From Paludibacter sp. UBA6032 (GTDB lineage Bacteria; Bacteroidota; Bacteroidia; Bacteroidales; Paludibacteraceae), in NCBI GenBank assembly GCA_002427885.1, contig DIZI01000031.1, positions 137,248 to 201,247 on the forward strand: 64,000 bases of DNA, given 5' to 3'. The position numbers were made by a program, and so were the translations under genes. This document shows, one piece after another, positions 42,246 to 50,856 of the stretch; position 1 is the first letter of the stretch; each line of letters starts with the position of its first letter. The notes below the pieces were generated by a model, which did not search any database, had not been told where the DNA came from, and saw only the letters and a program-made list of their open reading frames with translations.

Positions 42246-44009
42246 TTATGAAAACAATTTTTCAATTCTGTCAGTATAAAATTCTTCTATCACATTTCGT
42301 TTTATTTTCAGCGTAGGAGATAGAAAACCAATCTGTTGTGTCCATTCTTCGGGTACCAGTTGATAACGTTTTACCTGCTCGAAATCGCCGAAGAAATGGT
42401 TGTAATGTTTAACTTCCTCCTGAATTCGTTTTACAACAAGCGGGTTCTCAATCATCTCAGCATTTGAAGTATATTGTAGTTTGTGTTTTATACACCACGA
42501 TTTCAGGAAAACAAAATCCGGTGAAAGGAGTGCAGCTGCAAATTTTTTGTTTTCACCCAGTACGATCATATTTTCGATAAAAGGTGATTCGGTAAATTTC
42601 GATTCTACTGCCTGTGGATTAACATATTTGCCAAAAGATGTTTTGAAAATACTTTTCAGACGACCGGTAATGATTAATTGACCCTCATCAGTGAATTTTC
42701 CGGTATCGCCGGTGTGAAGCCAGCCTTCCGAATCAATTACCTGAGCGGTAAGCTCGGGGTCTTTGTAATAGCCAAGCATTACATTGTGTCCCCGGCAAAT
42801 GATTTCATCCCGCTCGCCCAGTTTTACTTCAACTCCGGGAAGCGGAGGCCCTACCGTACCAAATTTTCGACCATGTTTTCCCCGCTGGCTTACTGCAATC
42901 ACGGGAGAAGTCTCGCTTAATCCGTAACCTTCGAAAACCGGCATGCCAATGGCTGAGAAAAATGAAGCAATATGTGATTGAATGGCAGATCCTCCCGAAA
43001 CAACTATATCGAAATTGCCTCCGATTGCTGCCCGCCACTTGGAATAAATCAGTTTGTCAGCCAATTTGAGTTGAGCTTTCATCAACCCGTTCATTCCCTC
43101 CAACTGGTATCTTGTGGCCAGATTAAATGCCCAGTAATAAATCCTGCGCTGTATAAATGGTAATTTTTTCCCCGATAGGAACAGTTTGTCGTAAATTTTT
43201 TCGAGTAATCGTGGTACGGCGGACATCATGGTTGGATGTACCTCTTTGATATTTTCGGCAATCGTGCCAAGACTCTCGGCATAGTATACCGACATACCAA
43301 GGTATTGATACAAGTAAACCAGCATGCGTTCATAAGCATGACAGAGCGGTAAGAAGCTCAATGCTGTTTTACTCCATTCTGCCGGCGTTGACTCAAGGTT
43401 TTTAAGTTGGCTCACAATGTTATTATGTGAGAGCATAACACCTTTTGGATAACCGGTTGTACCCGAAGTATAAATAATGGTAGCTAAATCGGTAGGTTTG
43501 ATGCTTGCTTTCAGTTCAGCCAGTTTTTCGGGTTGCGGATATTTAATACCATTCCCGATTAATTGATCAAGATATTGATATTCTATATCTTGATCATTAA
43601 AAGTAAATACGTGTTTTAATGTTTTTGTTTCAAGAAAAATAGGTTTTAATTTCTTTCCCAATTCTTTTCCTTCGATGAAAATCATTTTCATTTCGGCATG
43701 ATTCAAGATATGCCGGTAATCGTCCTGGCTGATGGTCGGATAAATCGGAATAGAAATAGCGCCGATCTGCATCGTTGCAAAATCAATCATATTCCATTCC
43801 GGACGATTGCTACTTACAATTCCTACTTTATCTCCGGGTTTTATGCCCATTTTCAACATACCGTAGCTTATGTTGTTCGTTAGTTCGACATATTCCTGAA
43901 TACTGAATTTTCGCCAGGTTCCTTCCCGTTTACAGGCTAATGCAGCATCCTGATTTGGATATTTCTCTAAATAGTTATCCAATAAATCAAATAATCTTGT
44001 TACTTCCAT
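42246..44009 (-). CDS. Long-chain acyl-CoA ligase (AMP-binding, FadD15-like)
   Basis: The 587-residue adenylate-forming enzyme activates fatty acids with ATP and CoA. It carries the P-loop motif TIIYTSGTTGYPKGVMLSHNN, FLPLCHAYERML, YGLSETSPV and HTGDTGKF, then the hinge GRLKSIFKTSFGKYVNP. The SFGKYVNP motif and the overall length resemble the long-chain ligases of the ACSBG/FadD15 group. No signal peptide is present. It is flanked by purU upstream and truA downstream on the same strand. Confidence 0.92.
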   Translation of the reverse strand: MEVTRLFDLLDNYLEKYPNQDAALACKREGTWRKFSIQEYVELTNNISYGMLKMGIKPGDKVGIVSSNRPEWNMIDFATMQIGAISIPIYPTISQDDYRHILNHAEMKMIFIEGKELGKKLKPIFLETKTLKHVFTFNDQDIEYQYLDQLIGNGIKYPQPEKLAELKASIKPTDLATIIYTSGTTGYPKGVMLSHNNIVSQLKNLESTPAEWSKTALSFLPLCHAYERMLVYLYQYLGMSVYYAESLGTIAENIKEVHPTMMSAVPRLLEKIYDKLFLSGKKLPFIQRRIYYWAFNLATRYQLEGMNGLMKAQLKLADKLIYSKWRAAIGGNFDIVVSGGSAIQSHIASFFSAIGMPVFEGYGLSETSPVIAVSQRGKHGRKFGTVGPPLPGVEVKLGERDEIICRGHNVMLGYYKDPELTAQVIDSEGWLHTGDTGKFTDEGQLIITGRLKSIFKTSFGKYVNPQAVESKFTESPFIENMIVLGENKKFAAALLSPDFVFLKSWCIKHKLQYTSNAEMIENPLVVKRIQEEVKHYNHFFGDFEQVKRYQLVPEEWTQQIGFLSPTLKIKRNVIEEFYTDRIEKLFS

Positions 44010-44180
44010 AATATTATTTACTCATTTACAATTTACAATTTACAGAATGCCTCTGCCTTCAGAAAATAAGTAAGACTGGCAGGCTTACATTAGAAAAGCT
44101 AAGAATAAAAACTGATTATAATGTACTTATATCATACTAAAACTCAAAAACCACAAAATGAAACCTTGAAAGCAAAACAT
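44010..44180. other. Intergenic gap with AATTTAC repeats
   Basis: The 171-base gap between the acyl-CoA ligase start and the purU stop contains TTTACAATTTACAATTTACA (44025-44044), a low-complexity string like those at 20.4 and 42.15 kb. No promoter with both elements, coding remnant or RNA is seen. Confidence 0.4.
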
Positions 44181-45047
44181 CTATTGAAAAACAACCGTTC
44201 TGTTTTTATATGTCAGAATTTTTCGTTCAATATGTTTTTCAACAGCATGTGATAGTACCATTTTTTCCAGATCACGCCCTTTCTTTATTAATTCTTCCAC
44301 TGTGTTTTTGTGAGATATATGGGTTACATCCTGACCTATAATCGGACCTGCATCTAAATCCTCGGTTACATAATGGCTGGTTGCGCCAATTACTTTTACT
44401 CCTCGTTCATGAGCTGCATGATAAGGCTTGGCACCGGCAAATGCAGGTAAAAATGAGTGATGAATATTGATAATCCGGTCGGGGTAATGTCTGATAAAAT
44501 CTACTGATAGAACTTGCATGTAGCGGGCTAATACACAGAAAGTCACTTGATTTTTTTTGAGTAAATCAAGTTGTAGAGCTTCTTGTTCAGCTTTATTTTC
44601 TTTGGTAATCGGGAAAATATAATAGGGTATATCAAACCGTTTTGCTACGCTTTCCATGTCGGGATGATTGCTAATGATAAGAGGAATCTCTACGTGCCAT
44701 TCGTCGGCTGCATAACGGGCTAATAAATCGTACAAACAATGTGACATTTTAGAAACAAAAATGGCCATTCTGGGTTTAATGTCGGAGAAATAGAGTCTGA
44801 AAACAACATTAAACCTTATACCAATAAGCGTTTGAAAATATTCTTCTATTTTTTCTTTCGGGATTTCAAATGCATCTAATTCCCATTTAACGCGCATAAA
44901 GAATACTTTTTCTTCGCGATTAACATATTGGTCCAAATACAGGATATTTCCCTTGTGTTGATTTATAAATTCTGTAACTACTGCTAAAATACCCGGTCTG
45001 TCGGGGCAGTGCATCAGTAGCACTGCGGTATTATCATTTCCTTTCAT
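44181..45047 (-). CDS. purU: Formyltetrahydrofolate deformylase
   Basis: PurU hydrolyses 10-formyl-THF to formate and THF, balancing the one-carbon pool. The 288-residue protein has an N-terminal ACT domain (AVLLMHCPDRPGILAVVTEFI) and a C-terminal formyltransferase domain with INIHHSFLPAFAGAKPYHAAHERGVK and ATSHYVTEDLDAGPIIGQD, giving the catalytic Asn/His/Asp set. A -7 element TATCTTTG lies at 45082-45075 without a clear -33. It may be relevant that the window also encodes a corrinoid system that could feed methyl groups into folate, but the genes are far apart. Confidence 0.95.
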   Translation of the reverse strand: MKGNDNTAVLLMHCPDRPGILAVVTEFINQHKGNILYLDQYVNREEKVFFMRVKWELDAFEIPKEKIEEYFQTLIGIRFNVVFRLYFSDIKPRMAIFVSKMSHCLYDLLARYAADEWHVEIPLIISNHPDMESVAKRFDIPYYIFPITKENKAEQEALQLDLLKKNQVTFCVLARYMQVLSVDFIRHYPDRIINIHHSFLPAFAGAKPYHAAHERGVKVIGATSHYVTEDLDAGPIIGQDVTHISHKNTVEELIKKGRDLEKMVLSHAVEKHIERKILTYKNRTVVFQ

Positions 45048-45165
45048 TCAATTATATTTACAAAATACTGATTGCAAAGATAACATTTTAATCGGATACC
45101 GATATTTTTATTGCCAAGTTTCGGTTAAAATGTTCAGTCGGGATTGATCGGGGAGAGAATAGGAA

Positions 45166-45203
45166 ATTAAAAAAGCAACTCTTTTCTGAATTGCTTTTTT
45201 AAT
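45166..45203 (-). terminator. Terminator ending the xylan locus
   Basis: ATTAAAAAAGCAA pairs with TTGCTTTTTTAAT around a 12-base loop. It lies 17 bases after the DUF2264 stop and before the purU promoter region, so it closes the - strand polysaccharide locus. Confidence 0.85.
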
Positions 45204-45220
45204 TTAATTATATTGCATAA

Positions 45221-47275
45221 TCAACATGATCGGTATCCATCTACATCAACGAAATCCACTTCATATTTTTTACCATTGTTTAGGATGATATTTGCACCTA
45301 ATGCTGAAAATGCTGGAGTTATATCCATAATTTCAAAGCTTTTTATAGGTGATAATTCTTCTTCGCTCCATGCTGTATCATTCATTTTATGTAGAAGAAC
45401 GGATATCATTAATTCCATTGGAGGATTTTTTGCTGTTCTTTTTTTATGAGCATATACTACTGTGCTTTCATCAGCTTCAGCATTACGTCCCTCATGTTTT
45501 AAACTTTTTAGTTCATCCCAACCGTTATAGCATATCAATGCCACTTGTCTTCCCGGTATAGATGCGGTAATCACCTTTTTATTTCCGTCTTCAAATTGGT
45601 TAACAACTGCTTTTTCTCCATTTAAATGGGGTAAACCGTAATTTCCCAGTGTCAGCTCATATTCAAATGCCATTCGTGAGCGGTCAACTCTTATAATACC
45701 ACCGGGAATGATAATTTCCGCCAGATCAATAATATATCCAACACCATTGTTAGGCGGTTTCCGCATAATAGCCTGTCTGTAAATAACATCTTTCCTTACG
45801 CCATTATACAGCATGCTTTCAGAAGTGGTAAATACAGTGTTTTTTTCGGAGCTGTTTTGCATTTTATGACCCGTGAGATAAAAATTCACATCATCCCCAC
45901 GTACATCTCTTGGATCAAGGCTTCTGAAACTGTATTCCATAGCAGTTCCACCTTGCGGATTATGATCTTCCCAAGGGAAATGCGTGTTGTATGCAAGTTT
46001 GGAATAGTTTGGATCCTGATAGTAAACTTTACCGGGAATAATTTCAGAAGTGCCTGTTTTTCCATGATTTGCGAGAACTATTCCGGGGTTATTCAGCACT
46101 TCAACTTTTGTTTCATTATCAAGCTTTTCCCAAAATCCCTCATTTTCTTTGGCCGTCCAAAAAGGGGAATCAGCCGGTAATGCCAGCGCAATAAATGGGA
46201 TAAACATTATAAAAGGGCTACCCGCACAACTATAGTTTTGTAAAATATATTCTGTATGTCGGTAATAACCAAGACTTGGTATATCGTTCTCGAAAAATTC
46301 TTCACGGGTTACAAACTGGAGTATTGAACCAGAACAAAGTCTTCGTGCCATTCCCGGATCCAGTGGTGATCCGCCTTTCAACATAAATGAAACCGGAAAA
46401 CCACCTGATATCCAGGTTCTGTAAGTGATACTTCTGGCCCACATATTTACATAACCATCTCGTCCGAAGAAATTGACATACGTTTTATATAATTCCTGCG
46501 CCGATTGTTCAATTGTTTCTGCAATTTCAGGATAAAATTCATCACCAAAGGTCCTGTTCCATATTGTTAAATACACAATGAACAAACTAATTGTATAGTA
46601 ATTGTACGTTTGTTCCAGATACCAGCCATTTCCCGAATGATAGGACGCAATCCATAAAAGATGGCTTTTTAATAATTCATCATCGATTTCGTATCCGTGT
46701 TTTTTAAGGAAAGAAAGGGTTACCACATTAAAAATCCGCCAGTTATTTTGTGTTGTCCTGTGATGTCCCCATTTTGAAATGCATTCAACCATTTCGTTTT
46801 TTTGCTCTTCAGTATAAGTTGACCAAATTGTATCCGGCATAAGTAGCATGGTTTTAAATAAACCTCCAAATTCGCAGGTAAACTGGTATGTTGAGTCAAG
46901 AAGATCTTCGGGAAGCGGCAATGAGTTGGGATGGCCGGGTGTAAAAGCATTATAAATTTGCAGACTGTAATAATCACGTAATTTTATGCCATTGATTGTA
47001 ATTTCAGGATCTACATGAATCAGCGGCCCTGCCAGATTGAAAGACCTTTCAAGGGCTTCAAAATCTGCTGAACGATAACGCCATTCAGGAGCATTTGGTT
47101 CCGGATATGTTTTTCCGGGAACGATTGGAAAAGATAGAGGGGTTTCCAAAGAATCAACATGTTTAAATGCTCTTTCCAGAATATATTTAGCACATTCGAT
47201 GTAATGTTCTCTGTTCATTCCGGTAAATGGACTTAATTCAAAGTCCGGATTTTTTACTTCAAAAGCTTTTTGCAT
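45221..47275 (-). CDS. DUF2264 protein, probable glycoside hydrolase
   Basis: The 684-residue protein has an (alpha/alpha)-barrel N-terminal half with EWRYRSADFEALERSFNLAGPLI, TTQNNWRIFNVVTLSFLKKHGY and GNGWYLEQTYNYYT, and a beta-rich C-terminal half. This is the DUF2264 pattern; I recall the family being linked to GH154 beta-glucuronidases, but cannot confirm it here. There is no signal peptide, so it is cytoplasmic. It is the last gene of the xylan locus, where acidic xylo-oligomers or aldobiouronic acids would be plausible substrates. Confidence 0.75.
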   Translation of the reverse strand: MQKAFEVKNPDFELSPFTGMNREHYIECAKYILERAFKHVDSLETPLSFPIVPGKTYPEPNAPEWRYRSADFEALERSFNLAGPLIHVDPEITINGIKLRDYYSLQIYNAFTPGHPNSLPLPEDLLDSTYQFTCEFGGLFKTMLLMPDTIWSTYTEEQKNEMVECISKWGHHRTTQNNWRIFNVVTLSFLKKHGYEIDDELLKSHLLWIASYHSGNGWYLEQTYNYYTISLFIVYLTIWNRTFGDEFYPEIAETIEQSAQELYKTYVNFFGRDGYVNMWARSITYRTWISGGFPVSFMLKGGSPLDPGMARRLCSGSILQFVTREEFFENDIPSLGYYRHTEYILQNYSCAGSPFIMFIPFIALALPADSPFWTAKENEGFWEKLDNETKVEVLNNPGIVLANHGKTGTSEIIPGKVYYQDPNYSKLAYNTHFPWEDHNPQGGTAMEYSFRSLDPRDVRGDDVNFYLTGHKMQNSSEKNTVFTTSESMLYNGVRKDVIYRQAIMRKPPNNGVGYIIDLAEIIIPGGIIRVDRSRMAFEYELTLGNYGLPHLNGEKAVVNQFEDGNKKVITASIPGRQVALICYNGWDELKSLKHEGRNAEADESTVVYAHKKRTAKNPPMELMISVLLHKMNDTAWSEEELSPIKSFEIMDITPAFSALGANIILNNGKKYEVDFVDVDGYRSC

Positions 47276-47359
47276 TTTTATTTTATTTATTTGTTGGATA
47301 ATTTTTTTATATGTTTATACTTCAATTGTTATTTCTTGCTATACTTAATGCAGAAATGA

Positions 47360-50341
47360 TTAAAGATTTTTGAAACTTTCAGGAGCTCCTAAATAAGAGG
47401 GCTTTAAACCACCCATGTTTAGCATAATTTTTTCAACAACCACTCCCGGATCAATCATCCAAACCTTCAAAGTGTGGTAGCCTGGTTTTGTGATATTGAG
47501 TGTGGTTTGGCAATGCCTTGCCTGATTCAATACCACTTGAACCCAATCGGCATTAGAATAATCAATTTTGTATTTATCAGGGACATTGATCATGTACTGA
47601 GCTGTTTCATCATCGATAGAAACAGCCAATTTGATATCCCTTCCGGGTATAAAGTTCAGCAATGGTGATGTAATAAGTGTAATCTGAGCCGAATCTGCTG
47701 AAAATAAGTATATTGGATATTCCAGACTGGGAGCATCTTTTCCGGGGATTGCAGCCGGCACATTGACCGGAGTTGTAGCCCTCATTCCCGATGAAGTTAA
47801 TCCATAATCCTCTACTCTAATCCACTTCCTGTCACCTTGTTCAATATTTTTTGAATAGTGTTCAGCCTCAATTGAGATGAAACCGCCACTTTCTACAAAG
47901 CACTTCAGGTTTTCTTTATTTAGCTCTGTCGGGTTAAACGCTTTTACCGCTATGGAAACTTCCTTTCCGGCACCTGTAATTTTAATTAAACTGTCTGTAT
48001 TACCTGTCTGGAGTTGAGACTCATCCAAATTCACTAAAACGTGTTTATCTTTGTTGGTTATGGTTCCTCTACTTTCACTAAAAATAAGCCAGGGAACATT
48101 TGCAGATATAGTATATTCAAAAGATACTTTTCCCCGATTGAAAATTTCGATATAATGTTGGTGCCCATTGAAAATGTCAAATGCAGGTAATGATGCTGTT
48201 TCGGAAGAACCGGGCCAACTTGATTCGGTTCCTTCTAAACTTACTCCCAATATTGCAGAGTCCGGGACTAGTATTTTTGAAAGTTTAATAGCATCCGAAC
48301 TGTTAACTTTAGGAGGCATCCAACTTGTGTACCCAATGTGAGTTTCATCCATAAAATGATTCCATTTTCCACTGGCAAACTCATGATTATAATAATTCAT
48401 TAAAACAGAGTCAGCATGAAATAAGACTCTGGTTTGGTTCTCCATATCGTTGGTGCTGGCACGTTTCTGACTCGCGTATAAGTTATTCTTAGCTGCCGCG
48501 AGATACATTTCATTAACAATAGCGCTTGCTTTTGTTGGAAATAATACCATCTCATAAAAAGCATTCCGTTTTTCGAGAGGCAACTTGTCATAAATAGTTT
48601 CGGCCTGCGTTGTAATTTTATTAAAATCAGCAACCACATTTTCTGCTTCATTATAATTTATCAAACTATAAGTCTGTGGAGATAATGATTCCGGTTTTCG
48701 GCGTCCATTATATTTAGTATATTTTGAAATTATGCCGGCTATTTCGTTGGCGTAAGTTGACCCGAATTCCCGGGTGACCCATAAGCGGGTGTATTCATTA
48801 ATATTAGAATTGGTCCATTTGTCCGAGTTCCAGGCAAGGCTCATGAAATACTCCATGGGTAATTCATAACCTTTAAAGTGCCCAACATTAACAATCCATA
48901 TTCTGTCAGCTCCATATTGTTTGGCTAATGACATTTGATCCCATATCTTAGCAATCGGATTGGTATTAATCCATTCGTAACTTCGTGGCCCTCCATGATA
49001 ATCAAAATGATAATAAACGCCGGATCCTCCGCTTCGCTTGCGTTCATCAGGAGTAGGCAACCTGCGGAGATTTCCCCAGTTATCGTCCGACCATAATAGG
49101 GTTATATTATCAGGTACGTTCATCCCTTCGTTGTAATAGTCCATGATCTCTTTGTACAAACACCACATCTGAGGAACCTTAGAAAGATCCGGATTCATTT
49201 CTTCGCTTATAATCTTTTGCTGCCGGTTTACAATAATCTCAACCATTGTGATATTTGATTTCAGATTTCCTTTCATCTCTGAATCGTTAGCACCCCGAAG
49301 TCCCATGGTGATGATACTCTCGTAATTTTTATTGCGACGAACTCCTTCTCTCCAGAAATTTTCCAGGGTATCGGATTGTTTTGTATAATCCCAATGTCCG
49401 AGAGTTTTAAAATAGCGTCTGTCCCATTCTTGTTGTGCGCGTAACATCGGTTCCTGATGCGAAGTTCCCATTACAATTCCGTACTCATCGGCAAGGCGTG
49501 GGTTTTCCGGATCATCTTCGTTAAAGGCGTTACTCCACATAGCCGGCCAAAGATAATTTGCTTTTAACCTGAGTAATAATTCAAAAATTTTTGAATAGAA
49601 CTCATGTCCGTAATTCACCACTTCATTGGCAACAGGTGGGTTCTGACCGGGTTTAACAAATCCGTATTTTTCCTTAACCCAATTAGTTAATGCAGGAGCT
49701 TCGTCATTTATAAAAATCCCACGATATTTGACGCTTGGATGTTGTGAGTATATACCCGGCTTCACGTAAAGTGCATCTTTATGATCAATTGAGACGTCTG
49801 ACCAAAAGTACCAGGGCGAAACACCAATCTGTTCCGATAAATCGTAAATTCCATAAATGGTACCACGCTTATCGCTTCCAACAATAACCAGCGCTTTATC
49901 GATACCCGGAAATGGTTTTTCAATTGTCTGAATACTAAATGCTTCCCATTTACCTGTAATATCAGCTATATCAAGCTTCTTCTTTTTTACCAGTTGATCA
50001 ATAACCGGATTTTTACCTAATGTTCCAACTATTACCACTTCTTTTTGGTGCGGTAACTTGTCAAATGCCAGGACCGGTTCGTAGTTAGTTACTTTGCCAA
50101 TATCTGATTTTAAATCTTTTAGAGCCCGAATTACACCGGGATAATCTTTAGAGTTGATGTATAAGGTAGTCGATTTTCCGGATGCAGATAATGTAAACAT
50201 ATCTTTAGCACCTGAAGTTGTGATGTAATTTGATTCTCCGATTGCAAACACTGTTGAAGGCAGCAATAAAACCATCCCCAGATATATTAAAAAACTCAAC
50301 TGTCCTTTCAACAATTTGTTTTTTTTTGATCTTAAAATCAT
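47360..50341 (-). CDS. GH115 alpha-glucuronidase
   Basis: Family 115 enzymes remove (4-O-methyl)glucuronic acid from internal xylose residues of glucuronoxylan. The 993-residue protein has a signal peptide (LSFLIYLGMVLLLPSTVFA) and an N-terminal domain with KRGTIYGIYDLSEQIGVSPWYFWSD. The catalytic barrel has VKYRGIFINDEAPAL, RLKANYLWPAMWSNAF, DEYGIVMGTSHQEPM and LLWSDDNWGNLRRLP. C-terminal beta-domains include SIEAEHYSKN. Length and domain order match BoAgu115A-like enzymes. It follows a GH105 fragment and precedes the DUF2264 gene. Confidence 0.95.
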   Translation of the reverse strand: MILRSKKNKLLKGQLSFLIYLGMVLLLPSTVFAIGESNYITTSGAKDMFTLSASGKSTTLYINSKDYPGVIRALKDLKSDIGKVTNYEPVLAFDKLPHQKEVVIVGTLGKNPVIDQLVKKKKLDIADITGKWEAFSIQTIEKPFPGIDKALVIVGSDKRGTIYGIYDLSEQIGVSPWYFWSDVSIDHKDALYVKPGIYSQHPSVKYRGIFINDEAPALTNWVKEKYGFVKPGQNPPVANEVVNYGHEFYSKIFELLLRLKANYLWPAMWSNAFNEDDPENPRLADEYGIVMGTSHQEPMLRAQQEWDRRYFKTLGHWDYTKQSDTLENFWREGVRRNKNYESIITMGLRGANDSEMKGNLKSNITMVEIIVNRQQKIISEEMNPDLSKVPQMWCLYKEIMDYYNEGMNVPDNITLLWSDDNWGNLRRLPTPDERKRSGGSGVYYHFDYHGGPRSYEWINTNPIAKIWDQMSLAKQYGADRIWIVNVGHFKGYELPMEYFMSLAWNSDKWTNSNINEYTRLWVTREFGSTYANEIAGIISKYTKYNGRRKPESLSPQTYSLINYNEAENVVADFNKITTQAETIYDKLPLEKRNAFYEMVLFPTKASAIVNEMYLAAAKNNLYASQKRASTNDMENQTRVLFHADSVLMNYYNHEFASGKWNHFMDETHIGYTSWMPPKVNSSDAIKLSKILVPDSAILGVSLEGTESSWPGSSETASLPAFDIFNGHQHYIEIFNRGKVSFEYTISANVPWLIFSESRGTITNKDKHVLVNLDESQLQTGNTDSLIKITGAGKEVSIAVKAFNPTELNKENLKCFVESGGFISIEAEHYSKNIEQGDRKWIRVEDYGLTSSGMRATTPVNVPAAIPGKDAPSLEYPIYLFSADSAQITLITSPLLNFIPGRDIKLAVSIDDETAQYMINVPDKYKIDYSNADWVQVVLNQARHCQTTLNITKPGYHTLKVWMIDPGVVVEKIMLNMGGLKPSYLGAPESFKNL

Positions 50342-50445
50342 AAGATTATATTTTAAATGTTATTTGTATAGTTTCAGTCAATGTTTGTCATTGATAAAAA
50401 CTAAAATTTAGAAATGCAAGGTGGCGTCACTGAACACATGATTTT

Positions 50446-50844
50446 TCAATTTATCATTAAACTGTATGCAAACCAAAGTTCAGCTGCTTGTCCGTGTAAA
50501 TCGCCGATGACTTTTGGTCTTGTTAAATAAAAATTAACAACAGTGCTTTGATCGGTATCAGCGCATATATCAGAAACCTCTCCATTTGAATTTACATAAC
50601 CCGAAAGTGTATTCCATGCTTTCTGACTCGCCTTTTCATATGAAATTTTGGGTAATAAGCCTTTCTTTACGCCAATGATAAAAGCGTATTCAAACATAGC
50701 CGTTGATGAGGTTTCTTTCCATGCTTCAGAATGGTAAATTAGTTGTCTCCACATTCCATCATCAGCCTGATAGTTGAGTAGAGCCATCATCATTTTCTTA
50801 TACGCATTTAACAAAGAAATATAGTGGCTATTGTTCTTATCGAT
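50446..50844 (-). pseudogene. GH105 remnant (C-terminal third of an unsaturated glycuronyl hydrolase)
   Basis: Only ~122 residues remain. LNYQADDGMWRQLIYHSEAWKETSSTAMF, YAFIIGVKKGLLP and IGDLHGQAAELWFAYSLMIN (quoted in part) are typical of the last third of GH105/GH88 barrels, which are normally ~350-400 residues. The frame is closed upstream by a TGA at 50845-50847 and the only start candidate is TTG 50814. The catalytic Asp region of the N-terminal half is gone. It sits between GH3 (13 bases upstream) and GH115. I read it as a decayed gene rather than a functional small protein. Confidence 0.8.
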
Positions 50845-50856
50845 TCAAATATTTCT

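Noticed and set aside
50446..50814. Functional small GH105 enzyme
   Set aside because: Only the last third of the barrel remains, with no ATG and no N-terminal catalytic region.
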